From the NCBI GenBank assembly GCA_035763745.1, contig DASUAO010000021.1:62001-126000 (forward strand): DNA of 64,000 nt, given 5' to 3'. This document shows, piece after piece, positions 43,175 through 51,600 of this stretch (position 1 is its first letter; every line of letters starts with the position of its first letter). The notes under the pieces were generated by a model that was not told the DNA's origin, searched no databases, and worked only from the letters and a program-made list of their open reading frames with translations. Source of the DNA: DASUAO01 sp035763745. GTDB lineage: Bacteria > Actinomycetota > Acidimicrobiia > IMCC26256 > PALSA-555. The translations under genes were made by a program, and so were the position numbers.

Positions 43175-43607
43175 GTGGGTCCGCCCGGTGCGTGCGGGGA
43201 GCGCGCGCAGGGGTCAGGGTGCAACGGGGCGCCGTCGGGGTGGTTCGGGCGGCTGGTCGCCGCGGGGCTCGATGGGTGCGCTGCCGGCGATCCCCACGCT
43301 GCTCATCGCGAGCGTCGTCGTCGTGTTCGCGTTCGTCCTGGGTCGGGCCACCGGCGGCGGCGAGACCGTCGTGCGTCGCGTCGTCGCCGCACCCGCGACG
43401 ACCACGACGACTGCCGCACCGATCCAGCACACGGTCGCCCGGGGCGAGAGCATCTCGGGGATCGCGAGCAAGTACGGGATCGAGCCGGGCGTGCTCGCCG
43501 CGGCCAACGGGATCACCGACTTCAACCAGGTGCTCGTGGGGCAGGTGCTGCTCGTCCCCGTGCCGGCGCCGGTCGCTGTGACCACGACGACGAAGGCGAA
43601 GAAGTAG
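43125..43607 (+). CDS. LysM-domain membrane-anchored protein
   Basis: A 160-aa protein. A basic N-terminal region (RRGQGATGRRRGG) precedes one TM helix (LPAIPTLLIASVVVVFAFVLG, about 53-73). A Thr-rich linker leads to a LysM domain (about 98-144): HTVARGESISGIASKYGIEPGVLAAANGI and QVLVGQVLLVP. LysM binds N-acetylglucosamine in peptidoglycan. The protein probably tethers the membrane to the wall. GTG 43125 is a provisional start. Confidence 0.85.
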   Translation: MGAGSWGPEGTFDEHGEWVRPVRAGSARRGQGATGRRRGGSGGWSPRGSMGALPAIPTLLIASVVVVFAFVLGRATGGGETVVRRVVAAPATTTTTAAPIQHTVARGESISGIASKYGIEPGVLAAANGITDFNQVLVGQVLLVPVPAPVAVTTTTKAKK

Positions 43608-43684
43608 GCACAGGAGACGGGAATCGGGGGGTGTCCGCCGGTCCCGTTGCGAGCGTGGGGGCCGCCGTGGCCGACCATGGCGGT

Positions 43685-44587
43685 GTGGACCCGAACCGAA
43701 CCCCGAACCGGCGGCGCCGGGCGGGTGCGCGGGTGGCCGTGGGGTTGCTCGCGACGTGGGGGCTGCTCGCGGTGGGAATCGTGCCTGCGGCCGCGTCGCT
43801 CCGCTCGGTCGAGGTCCGCACCGGCATCGCCTGGCGGACGATCTCGGGCGAGACCCTGCTCCTCGACCTCTACCTGCCCGACGACGCGCTTCTGCCCTAC
43901 GCGCCGGACGCGGTGCGCGCATCGCGTTCGGCGATGGTCCTCGTGCACGGTGGGGGATGGCGCGGCGGTGACCGCTCCGACCTCGCGATCGAAGGAGAGG
44001 CGATCGCCCAGCGTGGCGGCGTCGCCGTGAGCATCGACTACCGGCTCGTCCCCGAGCACCCGTACCCCGCGGCATTGGACGACGTGCTTGCCGCGGTGCG
44101 GTGGCTCCGCGACGACGCCCAGGCGCGGCGCTTCGGCATCGATACGGCCCGGATCGCGATCGGAGGCGTGTCGGCGGGGGGACAGCTCGCCGCGATGGCG
44201 GGGACCATCGGCCGCGGGTCCGAGCGGGTGGCGGCCGTCGTCACGTGGTCGGGTGTGTTCGACTTCAACGCGCTCGACATCCTCGACCCCGCGGTCCTCG
44301 GCTGCGCACCGGGGCAGTGCCCCCTTCTGGCAGCCCTGGCGTCCCCGATCACCCACGTGGGGCCCGGCGACGCCCCGATGCTCCTGGTGACCGGCCGTCG
44401 GGACCAGATCACGCCGGTCGCCCAGGCGAGGGAGATGGCCGCGACCCTCCAGAGGGCCGGCGTCGACCATCGGCTGGTCACGGTCTCCGGCCGCGGCCAC
44501 GCGACCCAGCTCGCACCCGAGGCGGCGGCGCCGTCACTCGACTTCCTCGCCCAGACGGTCGGGCTCGACACCATCGCCCTGCTCTGA
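43685..44587 (+). CDS. Secreted alpha/beta-hydrolase (carboxylesterase, HSL-like)
   Basis: A 300-aa exported esterase. An N-terminal basic region and hydrophobic segment (RRRRAGARVAVGLLATWGLLAVG) form a signal peptide. The oxyanion motif is LVHGGGWRGGD, the nucleophile is in IGGVSAGGQ, the acid in LLVTGRRDQITP and the base in SGRGHATQ. It resembles bacterial carboxylesterase/acetylxylan-esterase-like enzymes. The start is uncertain: GTG 43685 is chosen for signal-peptide length, with in-frame GTGs at 43667 and 43631. Confidence 0.85.
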   Translation: MDPNRTPNRRRRAGARVAVGLLATWGLLAVGIVPAAASLRSVEVRTGIAWRTISGETLLLDLYLPDDALLPYAPDAVRASRSAMVLVHGGGWRGGDRSDLAIEGEAIAQRGGVAVSIDYRLVPEHPYPAALDDVLAAVRWLRDDAQARRFGIDTARIAIGGVSAGGQLAAMAGTIGRGSERVAAVVTWSGVFDFNALDILDPAVLGCAPGQCPLLAALASPITHVGPGDAPMLLVTGRRDQITPVAQAREMAATLQRAGVDHRLVTVSGRGHATQLAPEAAAPSLDFLAQTVGLDTIALL

Positions 44588-44719
44588 CCGGGCGCGCCGA
44601 CGGAGCGGTCGGCCCGGCTGACGCCCCGTCAGGTCCGCGCTAGCGTCGGCGCACGGCCCTTCGGACGAAGTGGCCCGACGACGGCCCGCGCGCGGGCCAA
44701 CAGGACGAGGAGACCAGAC

Positions 44720-46168
44720 GTGGACGCACGCGACCAACTGTTCATCGGCGGCGAGTGGGTGAAGCCGCAGGGCTCGGGCGTGATCGAGGTGATCTCCCCC
44801 CACACCGAAGCGGTGATCGGCTCGGTCCCCGACGCCTCCCCGGCCGACCTCGACGCGGCCGTCGCCGCCGCCCGCCGGGCGTTCGACGACGGGCCGTGGC
44901 CGCGGATGACCCCCGAGGAGCGCGCCGAAGGGCTCAAGCGCCTCTCGGGCGCGCTGCAGTCGCGCGCGCAGGACATCGCCGATCTCATCTCGAGCCAGAA
45001 CGGGTCCCCGAAGAGCTGGTCGATCATGGGCCAGGTCTTCTCCTCGACGATGGTGCTCGACACCTACGCCGGGCTCGCCTCCGGGTACCCGTGGGAAGAC
45101 CGGCGCGACGGCGCCCTCGGTTCCCCCGTCCTGGTCCGGCGCGCGCCGGTCGGTGTCGCGGTCGGGATCATCCCCTGGAACGTGCCCCTGTTCATCTCGG
45201 CGCTCAAGCTCGGTCCCGCGATGGCGGCAGGCTGTCCGATCGTGCTGAAGCCGGCACCGGAGACCCCGCTCGACGCGTACCTCCTCGCCGAAGCGGTCAT
45301 CGAGGCCGACCTCCCGCCCGGTGTCGTGAACATCGTGGCCGCGGGTCGTGAAGCCGCCGGGCACCTCCTCACCCACCCTGGCGTCGACAAGGTCAGCTTC
45401 ACCGGTTCGACCGCCGTCGGTCGCCACATCGGTGAGGTGTGTGGCGGCCAGCTGAAGCGCTTCACCCTCGAGCTCGGCGGCAAGTCGGCTGCGATCGTCC
45501 TCGACGACGCGAACCTCGACGACGCCACGATGGGCAACCTCGTGATGTCGGGGCTCATGAACAACGGGCAGGTCTGCGGGGCGCAGAGCCGGATCCTCGT
45601 GAGCCGGAAGCGCTACGACGAGGTCACCGAGGCGCTCGGCGCCGCGGTCGGCGCGCTGAAGGTGGGCGACCCGCTCGACGAGACGGTGCAGGTCGGGCCG
45701 CTCGTCGCCGAGCGCCAGCGCGACCGGGTCGAGGGGTTCCTCGAGGCCGGGAAGTCGGCCGGCGCCCGTGCGGTCGTCGGCGGCGGCCGTCCGGCCGACC
45801 TCGACACCGGGTGGTACGTGGAGCCGACCGTCTTCGCCGACGTGACCAACGACATGAAGATCGCCCGCGAGGAGATCTTCGGCCCGGTGCTGTCGGTGAT
45901 CCCCTACGACGACGAGGCGCACGCGATCGCGATCGCCAACGACTCCGACTACGGCCTGTGCGGATCGGTGTGGACCGCCGATGCCGAGCACGGTGCCGCG
46001 GTCGCAGCCCAGGTCCGTACCGGTGTCGTGGCGATCAACTCGTCGACGATCCTCGACTTCAATGCGCCGTTCGGTGGCTTCAAGCAGTCGGGCATGGGTC
46101 GCGAGCTGGGGCCCGAAGGCATCGATCCCTACACCGAGCTCCAGTCGATCATCCTCCCAGCTGGTTGA
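44720..46168 (+). CDS. Aldehyde dehydrogenase
   Basis: A 482-aa NAD(P)-dependent aldehyde dehydrogenase. Catalytic glutamate in TLELGGKSAAIVL, nucleophilic cysteine in NNGQVCGAQSR, cofactor loop FTGSTAVGRHI, and IIPWNVPLF near the NAD site. It converts an aldehyde to its acid. GTG 44720 has GAGGAG before it; a TAGCGT box at 44641-44646 may be the promoter. The luciferase-like gene follows 54 nt downstream. Confidence 0.95.
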   Translation: MDARDQLFIGGEWVKPQGSGVIEVISPHTEAVIGSVPDASPADLDAAVAAARRAFDDGPWPRMTPEERAEGLKRLSGALQSRAQDIADLISSQNGSPKSWSIMGQVFSSTMVLDTYAGLASGYPWEDRRDGALGSPVLVRRAPVGVAVGIIPWNVPLFISALKLGPAMAAGCPIVLKPAPETPLDAYLLAEAVIEADLPPGVVNIVAAGREAAGHLLTHPGVDKVSFTGSTAVGRHIGEVCGGQLKRFTLELGGKSAAIVLDDANLDDATMGNLVMSGLMNNGQVCGAQSRILVSRKRYDEVTEALGAAVGALKVGDPLDETVQVGPLVAERQRDRVEGFLEAGKSAGARAVVGGGRPADLDTGWYVEPTVFADVTNDMKIAREEIFGPVLSVIPYDDEAHAIAIANDSDYGLCGSVWTADAEHGAAVAAQVRTGVVAINSSTILDFNAPFGGFKQSGMGRELGPEGIDPYTELQSIILPAG

Positions 46169-46222
46169 CCGGCCGAGCCGGCTGACTCCGCCCGTCGGGT
46201 TCGCCGAGAAGGAGATCGATCC

Positions 46223-47203
46223 ATGGCCGTGATGTCGATGGCTCGCTTCAACTGCGTGCAGCCCGGGGTACAGGCCGACGAGATGTCGGCGCGGTACCAG
46301 GCGTTCGTGGAGATGGCCGGGTACGCCGACGAGCACGGCTTCGCGATGGTCACGCTCGAGGAGCACCACGGTGCGGAGAACGGTTGGAGTCCGTCACCGC
46401 TGGTGATGGCCGGGCTCGTGTTCGGGCGGACCAAGTCCATCGGCATCTCGCTGTCGGCGCTGCTCCTCCCCCTCCACGATCCGCTGCGGATCGCCGAGGA
46501 CCTCGCGGTGCTCGACCTCGCCAGCGGCGGACGGATGACCACGATCGTCGGTCTCGGGTATCGCCCGTCGGAGTACGCGGCGCACGGCAAGGACTGGTCC
46601 GCGCGCGGCGCGCTCATGGACGAGGGCATCGACGCGTTGCTCAAGGCCTGGACGGGGGAGCCGTTCGAGTACCGGGGCACGACCGTGCGGGTCACGCCCA
46701 CGCCGGTCACCAAGCCCCACCCGATGCTGCTCGTCGGTGGGACGAGCAAGCCGGCCGCGCGGCGGGCCGCGCGCTTCGGGCTCCCGATGTTCCCGGCCGC
46801 GCACCTCCCGGAGATCGAGGCCTACTACTACGAGCAGTGCGCCGAGCAGGGCACGCAAGGGTTCTGCATGATGCCGTCGGCCGACACGGCGATGGTCCAT
46901 GTCGCCGACGACCCTGATCGGGTCTGGGCCGAGCTCGGCGTGCATTTCCTGCACGAGGCGAGCACGTACGCGTCGTGGCAGACGCCCGACATCAGGTCGG
47001 CGGTGCACTCCCACGCGACGTCCGTCGATGACCTGCGCGCCGAGGGCATCTACCAGGTCCTCACGCCCGCGGAGTGCGTGGCGCGAGCGACCGAGACCGG
47101 GGCGATCAACCTCCACCCGCTGGTCGGCGGCATGCCGATCGAGGCCGGCTGGGACAGCCTGCGCCTCTACTGCGAGCAGGTCCTCCCGAACCTCCCCCGT
47201 TGA
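46223..47203 (+). CDS. LLM-class (luciferase-like) flavin-dependent oxidoreductase
   Basis: A 326-aa TIM-barrel flavin enzyme. FAMVTLEEHHGAENGWSPSPLVMAG and the segment DLASGGRMTTIVGLGYRPSEY are the family core; HPMLLVGGTSKPAARRAARFGL is the C-terminal FMN/F420 phosphate region. It may use FMNH2 or F420H2. ATG 46223 has AAGGAG 9 nt upstream. Operon mate of the aldehyde dehydrogenase (inference). Confidence 0.9.
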   Translation: MAVMSMARFNCVQPGVQADEMSARYQAFVEMAGYADEHGFAMVTLEEHHGAENGWSPSPLVMAGLVFGRTKSIGISLSALLLPLHDPLRIAEDLAVLDLASGGRMTTIVGLGYRPSEYAAHGKDWSARGALMDEGIDALLKAWTGEPFEYRGTTVRVTPTPVTKPHPMLLVGGTSKPAARRAARFGLPMFPAAHLPEIEAYYYEQCAEQGTQGFCMMPSADTAMVHVADDPDRVWAELGVHFLHEASTYASWQTPDIRSAVHSHATSVDDLRAEGIYQVLTPAECVARATETGAINLHPLVGGMPIEAGWDSLRLYCEQVLPNLPR

Positions 47204-47306
47204 ACCGGCCGACCTGAGCGGCGGGCCGCGCGGGTCGAGCCGCACCCGACGCAGTTCCCGCCGAGGGCTCGTTCGTCGCACATGGGGAGAACTACCCCTT
47301 TCACTC

Positions 47307-47321
47307 ACCGGCGGGGCCGGT
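47307..47321 (+). terminator. Possible short hairpin terminator
   Basis: ACCGGC-GGG-GCCGGT, a 6-bp stem with a 3-nt loop, 103 nt after the oxidoreductase stop. The rest of the 206-bp gap up to the LuxR promoter shows nothing recognisable. Confidence 0.3.
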
Positions 47322-47406
47322 CACGATGAGCGGTCCATCCAAGGCCGGGGGTCGAGCGTGCAGGTCGTCGAGCGTTCGAACGCGCCACCACGTCCCAGGC
47401 CCTTCG

Positions 47407-47412
47407 TAGGGT
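47407..47412 (+). promoter_or_regulatory. Putative leaderless -10 box for the LuxR-type regulator
   Basis: TAGGGT, then 7 nt, then GTG 47420. This decides between GTG 47411 and GTG 47420 in favour of the latter. Confidence 0.5.
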
Positions 47413-47419
47413 GCGCGTC

Positions 47420-48382
47420 GTGACATCTCCTCGGACGCAGCCCTCGGCACCGCTCCGGCTGGCGGCGATCGTGCCGCACACGATCGTCCGGCGAGGCATG
47501 GAGGCAGTGTTCGAGGCTGCGCCGGAGATCGAGCTGATCCAGATGGGGGTCGAGGCGTCCGACCTCGACGAGTTCCCGCCCGACGGCTTCGATGCCGTCC
47601 TCGTCCTCGTCACGACCCACAGCGGGTTCGAGGACCTCCGCCTGCTCGCGGGCCGAGGGCACCGGATCCTGGGGATGGGCTCGTCCGAGCATCGCAACCA
47701 GGCGCTCGCTGCTGGTGCCGGTGCCTTTCTCAGTGGCGAGTCCGAACCGGACGTGCTGATCTGGGCGCTGGGCCAGGTGGCCTCGGGAGCACAGGCTGCG
47801 TCGGCCGAGCCGCCGCGCCCCGAGATCCGCGTGGCCATCGTCGTGTCGAACCCTCTCGGCCGGATGCTCTTCCCGCCGATCTTCGACGGGTCGCGGTGCA
47901 ACGTCGTCGCCACCGCCACCGAGCCCCGGGAGCTCGAGGAAGCCCCACCGTTCGACGTGGTGATCCTCGGCGTGGGCACACACCACCCCGAAGCGCAGAC
48001 CCGCATCGAGGCTGCGCTCCAGTTCGACCGTCCTGTCCTGTGCCTCGGCACCACTCAGTACCGTGAGGTCGCGCTCGCGGCGGGTGTGCGCGGGTTCATG
48101 CGCGGCGCCGAGGTCCCCGACGAGATCGTGCACGCGATCGAGGTGCTGGCCGAGGGCGGGACCTTTCACCCCGACGAGCGAGGCAGCCTCACCAGCGTGC
48201 TCAGCCCACGCGAGCAGGAGGTCCTCCAGCACCTCGCAGGAGGATGCACCGACCGCGAGATCGGCGACCGCCTCGGGATCTCGATGCGCACGGTGCAGTC
48301 CCACCTCGATCGCATCCGCGAGAAGACGGGCCATCGACGCCGGGCCGAGCTCACGAGGCTCGCGATCGAGCTCGGCGCGTAG
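47420..48382 (+). CDS. LuxR-family regulator with two degenerate receiver domains
   Basis: A 320-aa DNA-binding regulator. Two receiver-like domains (about 10-120 and 135-245) are followed by a LuxR/NarL helix-turn-helix (about 255-315; LSPREQEVLQHLAGGCTDREIGDRLGISMRTVQSHLDRI). In both receivers the phospho-acceptor strand lacks Asp (DAVLVLVTT, DVVILGVG) and the N-terminal acidic pair is replaced (AAIVPHT, AIVVSN), so it is probably not controlled by phosphorylation. The sister of its tail lies just downstream. Confidence 0.9.
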   Translation: MTSPRTQPSAPLRLAAIVPHTIVRRGMEAVFEAAPEIELIQMGVEASDLDEFPPDGFDAVLVLVTTHSGFEDLRLLAGRGHRILGMGSSEHRNQALAAGAGAFLSGESEPDVLIWALGQVASGAQAASAEPPRPEIRVAIVVSNPLGRMLFPPIFDGSRCNVVATATEPRELEEAPPFDVVILGVGTHHPEAQTRIEAALQFDRPVLCLGTTQYREVALAAGVRGFMRGAEVPDEIVHAIEVLAEGGTFHPDERGSLTSVLSPREQEVLQHLAGGCTDREIGDRLGISMRTVQSHLDRIREKTGHRRRAELTRLAIELGA

Positions 48383-48396
48383 CCCGAGGATGACGG

Positions 48397-48543
48397 GCGC
48401 CGCGCCTCGGGATCTCGATGCGCACCGTGCACTCGCACCTCGACCGCATCCGTGAGAAGACGGGACGACGCGATCACGCCGAGCTGACCCGGCTCGCGTT
48501 CGAGCTCGGGGTCTCGACCGGAGGAGACGGCGAGCCGGAGTGA
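48397..48543 (+). pseudogene. Orphan LuxR HTH tail (remnant of a tandem paralog)
   Basis: From codon 48403 the frame reads RLGISMRTVHSHLDRIREKT, then AELTRLAFELG, then a stop at 48541-48543. The first 35 residues nearly match the C-terminus of the adjacent regulator, but with many third-position and some amino-acid changes, so it is an old paralog tail rather than a fresh duplication. No front half remains. Confidence 0.85.
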
Positions 48544-48608
48544 CCGTGCCCGGTCATCGGGGATGGGATACTCGGGTCCACGCCCGCTGACGTCGAGAAG
48601 GACCTCCG

Positions 48609-49085
48609 ATGCCCCCTCGCCCGACTGCCACGCGCCGGGTCGCGTGCCTGCTCGCGATGGTCGCCACGGCGGCCACGCTCGTGCCGGCCGTGCTCGTGCC
48701 CGCCGCGGCCGCCGTCGTTCCGGACAAGCCGCTCCCCGTCAAGACGTGGCGCAAGGCCGCCAACGACATCTGTCGCCAGAGCGGGATCCTACGCAGCGAC
48801 ATCGCCGACGAGGTGTTCGTCGACCTTCCCGCCGACGCGCAGCCGAGCATCGAGCTCATGACGGCCTACGTCGAGCAGATCGAACCCGTCGTGCAGCAGC
48901 AGATCGACTCCATCGATGCACTCCAGGAACCGAAGAACCTCCGGAAGAAGGTCGGCCGGATGCTCGCCACCGCCCAGGACGAGCTCGACGCGCTCGTCGA
49001 GGACCCTTCCATCGGCCTCGAGGCCAATCCGTTCAGCGCGACCGAGCTCGCGGCCAAGAAGCTCAAGCTGAAGCAGTGCTCCTAG
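48609..49085 (+). CDS. Secreted hypothetical protein
   Basis: A 158-aa exported protein with signal peptide (RRVACLLAMVATAATLVPAVLVPAAAA). The mature part is helical with two cysteines (NDICRQSG near residue 54 and the final LKQCS), likely a disulfide. EPVVQQQIDSIDALQEPKNLRKKVGRMLATAQDELDAL is predicted helical. Such small four-helix secreted proteins are common in actinobacteria; the function is unknown. AAGGAC precedes ATG 48609. Confidence 0.8.
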   Translation: MPPRPTATRRVACLLAMVATAATLVPAVLVPAAAAVVPDKPLPVKTWRKAANDICRQSGILRSDIADEVFVDLPADAQPSIELMTAYVEQIEPVVQQQIDSIDALQEPKNLRKKVGRMLATAQDELDALVEDPSIGLEANPFSATELAAKKLKLKQCS

Positions 49086-49100
49086 ATCCCCGAGGCGCGG

Positions 49101-50462
49101 GTGCCTGAGGAGTCGCTGTTCGGGGAGTCGGCAGCCGGGGAGTCGGCGCCGGAGGAGCACACATATCGCGTCGGCGAGCTCGACCAGGCAATCGCGCAGG
49201 CGATCGCCGACACCCTTCCACCCAAGGTCTGGGTCCGCGGGGAGATCGCGCAGCTCAAGACTTCGGCGAACGGGCACGTCTACTTCGACCTCGTCGAGAA
49301 GGACGAGCGCCGAGGTCACGTGCGAGCGAAGCTCTCGGTCGCACTGTTCCGCAAGGATCGCCAAGGGGTGAACCGCACCCTGCGCGCTGCCGACCTCGCG
49401 CTCGGCGATGGTGTCGAGGTGCGGGTCCGGGGTCGGGTCGACTTCTACCCTGCCGGCGGGCGGCTCCAGCTCATCATGGACGGCGTCGACCCCGTGTTCA
49501 CGGTCGGCAAGCTCGCGGCCGAGCGCGCCCGGGTGCTCAGAGCACTCGCAGCCGATGGCCTCCTGGATCGTCAGCAGGCGCTGGAGCTCCCGCTCGTCCC
49601 CCTGAGGATCGGGTTGGTGACCAGCGGCGGGAGCGCGGCGTACCACGACTTCGTCTCGGAGCTCGAGGCGTCGGCGCACGCGTTCCGCGTCGTGCACGCC
49701 GACGTTCGGGTGCAGGGCCAGGGCGCCGACCGACGGATCGTCTACGGCCTTCGTTCCCTCGGTGCACTGGACCTCGACGTCATCGTCGTCGCGCGCGGAG
49801 GCGGCGCACGGAGCGACCTGGGGGCGTTCGACGGCGAGCTGGTCGCCCGCGCCATCGCGCAGTGCCCGATCCCCGTCGTGACCGGGATCGGGCACGAGGT
49901 CGATCGCACCGTGGCCGACGCGGTCGCACACACGTACGTGAAGACGCCGACCGCGGCCGCCGGGATCCTCCTCGAGGCGGTCGACGACTTCAGCGCGACA
50001 CTGGGGCGGATCGCCCATCGCGTGTCACTGCGCGCCCGGAGTGCGTGCACGATCGCACGTCGGGACCTGCTCGCTCGCTCGGCTCGCGTGCGGCGCACCG
50101 TCCCTGTCGTGCTCGACCGGGAGCGGCGCACTGTCGACGGGCATCGCCGTCGAACCATCGAGGCGGGTGGCCGACGGGTCCGCGACGCGTCGGCTCGGGT
50201 GCTGACCGTGCAGCGGACCATCACGACGTCAGCCACCCGCGGCCTCCGCGACGGCGGTCGCCGCCTGGACGCGTGCGGCGATCGTCTCCGGGCGCTCGAC
50301 CCGCGCCGGGTGCTCGAACGCGGGTACACGATCACGCGGACGAGCGAGGGAGCGGCGATCCGCCGGGCAGCCGACGTCGTCCCGGGTACCGTCCTCGAGA
50401 CCGAGACCGCTGAGGGTACGGTCCGCAGCCGGGTGGAGACAGTGGAGGACCAGCAGACATGA
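49101..50462 (+). CDS. xseA: Exonuclease VII large subunit
   Basis: A 453-aa catalytic subunit that degrades single-stranded DNA. The N-terminal OB fold (YRVGELDQAIAQAIADTLPPKVWVRGEIAQLK) is followed by the nuclease core: LRIGLVTSGGSAAYHDF, DVIVVARGGGARSDLGAFDGE, IPVVTGIGHEVDRTVADAVA and TPTAAA. A long basic coiled coil follows. It overlaps xseB by ATGA. Confidence 0.96.
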   Translation: MPEESLFGESAAGESAPEEHTYRVGELDQAIAQAIADTLPPKVWVRGEIAQLKTSANGHVYFDLVEKDERRGHVRAKLSVALFRKDRQGVNRTLRAADLALGDGVEVRVRGRVDFYPAGGRLQLIMDGVDPVFTVGKLAAERARVLRALAADGLLDRQQALELPLVPLRIGLVTSGGSAAYHDFVSELEASAHAFRVVHADVRVQGQGADRRIVYGLRSLGALDLDVIVVARGGGARSDLGAFDGELVARAIAQCPIPVVTGIGHEVDRTVADAVAHTYVKTPTAAAGILLEAVDDFSATLGRIAHRVSLRARSACTIARRDLLARSARVRRTVPVVLDRERRTVDGHRRRTIEAGGRRVRDASARVLTVQRTITTSATRGLRDGGRRLDACGDRLRALDPRRVLERGYTITRTSEGAAIRRAADVVPGTVLETETAEGTVRSRVETVEDQQT

Positions 50463-50689
50463 GTGCAGAGGAACCCGGCTACGCCGAGGCGCTCGCCGAG
50501 CTCGAGGTCATCCTCGACGAGCTCGAGGGCGACGACCTCGATGTCGACGTCCTCGCCGATCGGGTCCGACGGGCCGGCGAGCTGTTGGCGGTGTGCCGGA
50601 AGCGGATCGAACGCGCCCAGGCCGATGTTGACACGATCGTGACCGAGCTCGACTCCTTCGTCGGACCCGACGACCCCGACGCCGGCTGA
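50459..50689 (+). CDS. xseB: Exonuclease VII small subunit
   Basis: A 76-aa helical protein with the XseB pattern GYAEALAELEVILDELEGDDLDVDVLADRVRRAGELLAVCRKRI. It binds the coiled coil of XseA. ATG 50459 overlaps the xseA stop (ATGA), giving coupled translation and fixed stoichiometry. Confidence 0.95.
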   Translation: MSAEEPGYAEALAELEVILDELEGDDLDVDVLADRVRRAGELLAVCRKRIERAQADVDTIVTELDSFVGPDDPDAG

Positions 50690-50708
50690 GAGAGCCGCGC
50701 GTGGCGTC

Positions 50709-51452
50709 CTACGAGGCTGCGATCGCGTCGACGGCCCCGGCGAGCGCGTCGTCGAACGGCCAGTTCCCCTCGACGTGCCGGTTGCCCTCGACCTGCATGT
50801 CGTAGAGCCACCAAAGGGTGTAGATGCCGCACGTCAGGACGGTCGCGACGATCCGCCCGACATAGTTGTGCTTTCCTTTGACCCGAGACGGGTCGGGGAC
50901 CGGCAACGACCATCCAAGCCGCTCGTAGATCGTGGCGAGGTCCGCCTCCAGGGCACCTTCGGCACGGTCGTGCGTGTCGAGGTCCTGGTCGATGAACACG
51001 AACCCCACGATCTGCGCGAGACCGGACGCCAGCAATGCGATCACCACCCAGATCACCGGGTCGCGAAACTCGGTTGTCTGGCGTTGCATCGTCTGCAGCT
51101 GCGTCGCGTTGCGTTCGAAGACGGGACGCAGCTCCTCGGCGAGCCCCTGCGATTCGGCCTGCTCCCAGGCGAACGCATTCGCCCCGGCGAGGAGCTCGTA
51201 CCGGCGGCGCAGGTGATCACGGTCCCGTCGCATCAGCTGGTAGAAGAGGTAGAGGCCGAAGATGCCGCACGTGAGGATCGTGAGGACCACGTTGATCCCC
51301 GGTCCCGTGAACACGTAGTCGGACTCGGCGCGGCGCCTGTACGCCGACCTGACCTGCTCCAGCGCCGAGGCCGGCGGCGCCGACCATCCCGACGGGGGCG
51401 CGGGCGGCGAACTGTCGGGCGGCGGACTGTCGGGCGGAGGTGGGTTCGTCAT
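50709..51452 (-). CDS. Duplicated DUF4234-like membrane protein
   Basis: A 247-aa protein. Two copies of a TM motif of the form LTCGI-x-x-L-x-x-x-Y occur (VVLTILTCGIFGLYLFYQLM about 55 and ATVLTCGIYTLWWLYDM about 212), typical of DUF4234 proteins. A central pair of helices and a coiled region (EELRPVFERNATQLQTMQ) separate them. The N-terminus is proline-rich. A TAGGTT box ends 7 nt before ATG 51452. It converges on xseB. Confidence 0.82.
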   Translation of the reverse strand: MTNPPPPDSPPPDSSPPAPPSGWSAPPASALEQVRSAYRRRAESDYVFTGPGINVVLTILTCGIFGLYLFYQLMRRDRDHLRRRYELLAGANAFAWEQAESQGLAEELRPVFERNATQLQTMQRQTTEFRDPVIWVVIALLASGLAQIVGFVFIDQDLDTHDRAEGALEADLATIYERLGWSLPVPDPSRVKGKHNYVGRIVATVLTCGIYTLWWLYDMQVEGNRHVEGNWPFDDALAGAVDAIAAS

Positions 51453-51459
51453 GGACGCG

Positions 51460-51465
51460 AACCTA
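51460..51465 (-). promoter_or_regulatory. Putative leaderless -10 box for the DUF4234-like gene
   Basis: The minus strand reads TAGGTT, then 7 nt, then ATG 51452. Confidence 0.5.
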
Positions 51466-51600
51466 CGCGCTGCTGGTGGCCTCGCGCCCACCGAGCCTTC
51501 CCGACGCGCGCTCGCCCCCACGCGTGGGGAGGAACACCTAGTGTCGGGGAGCATCGGCATCGCGACCCGGAGAGGTCGCGGCCCAAGGGGGTGTTCGTCC

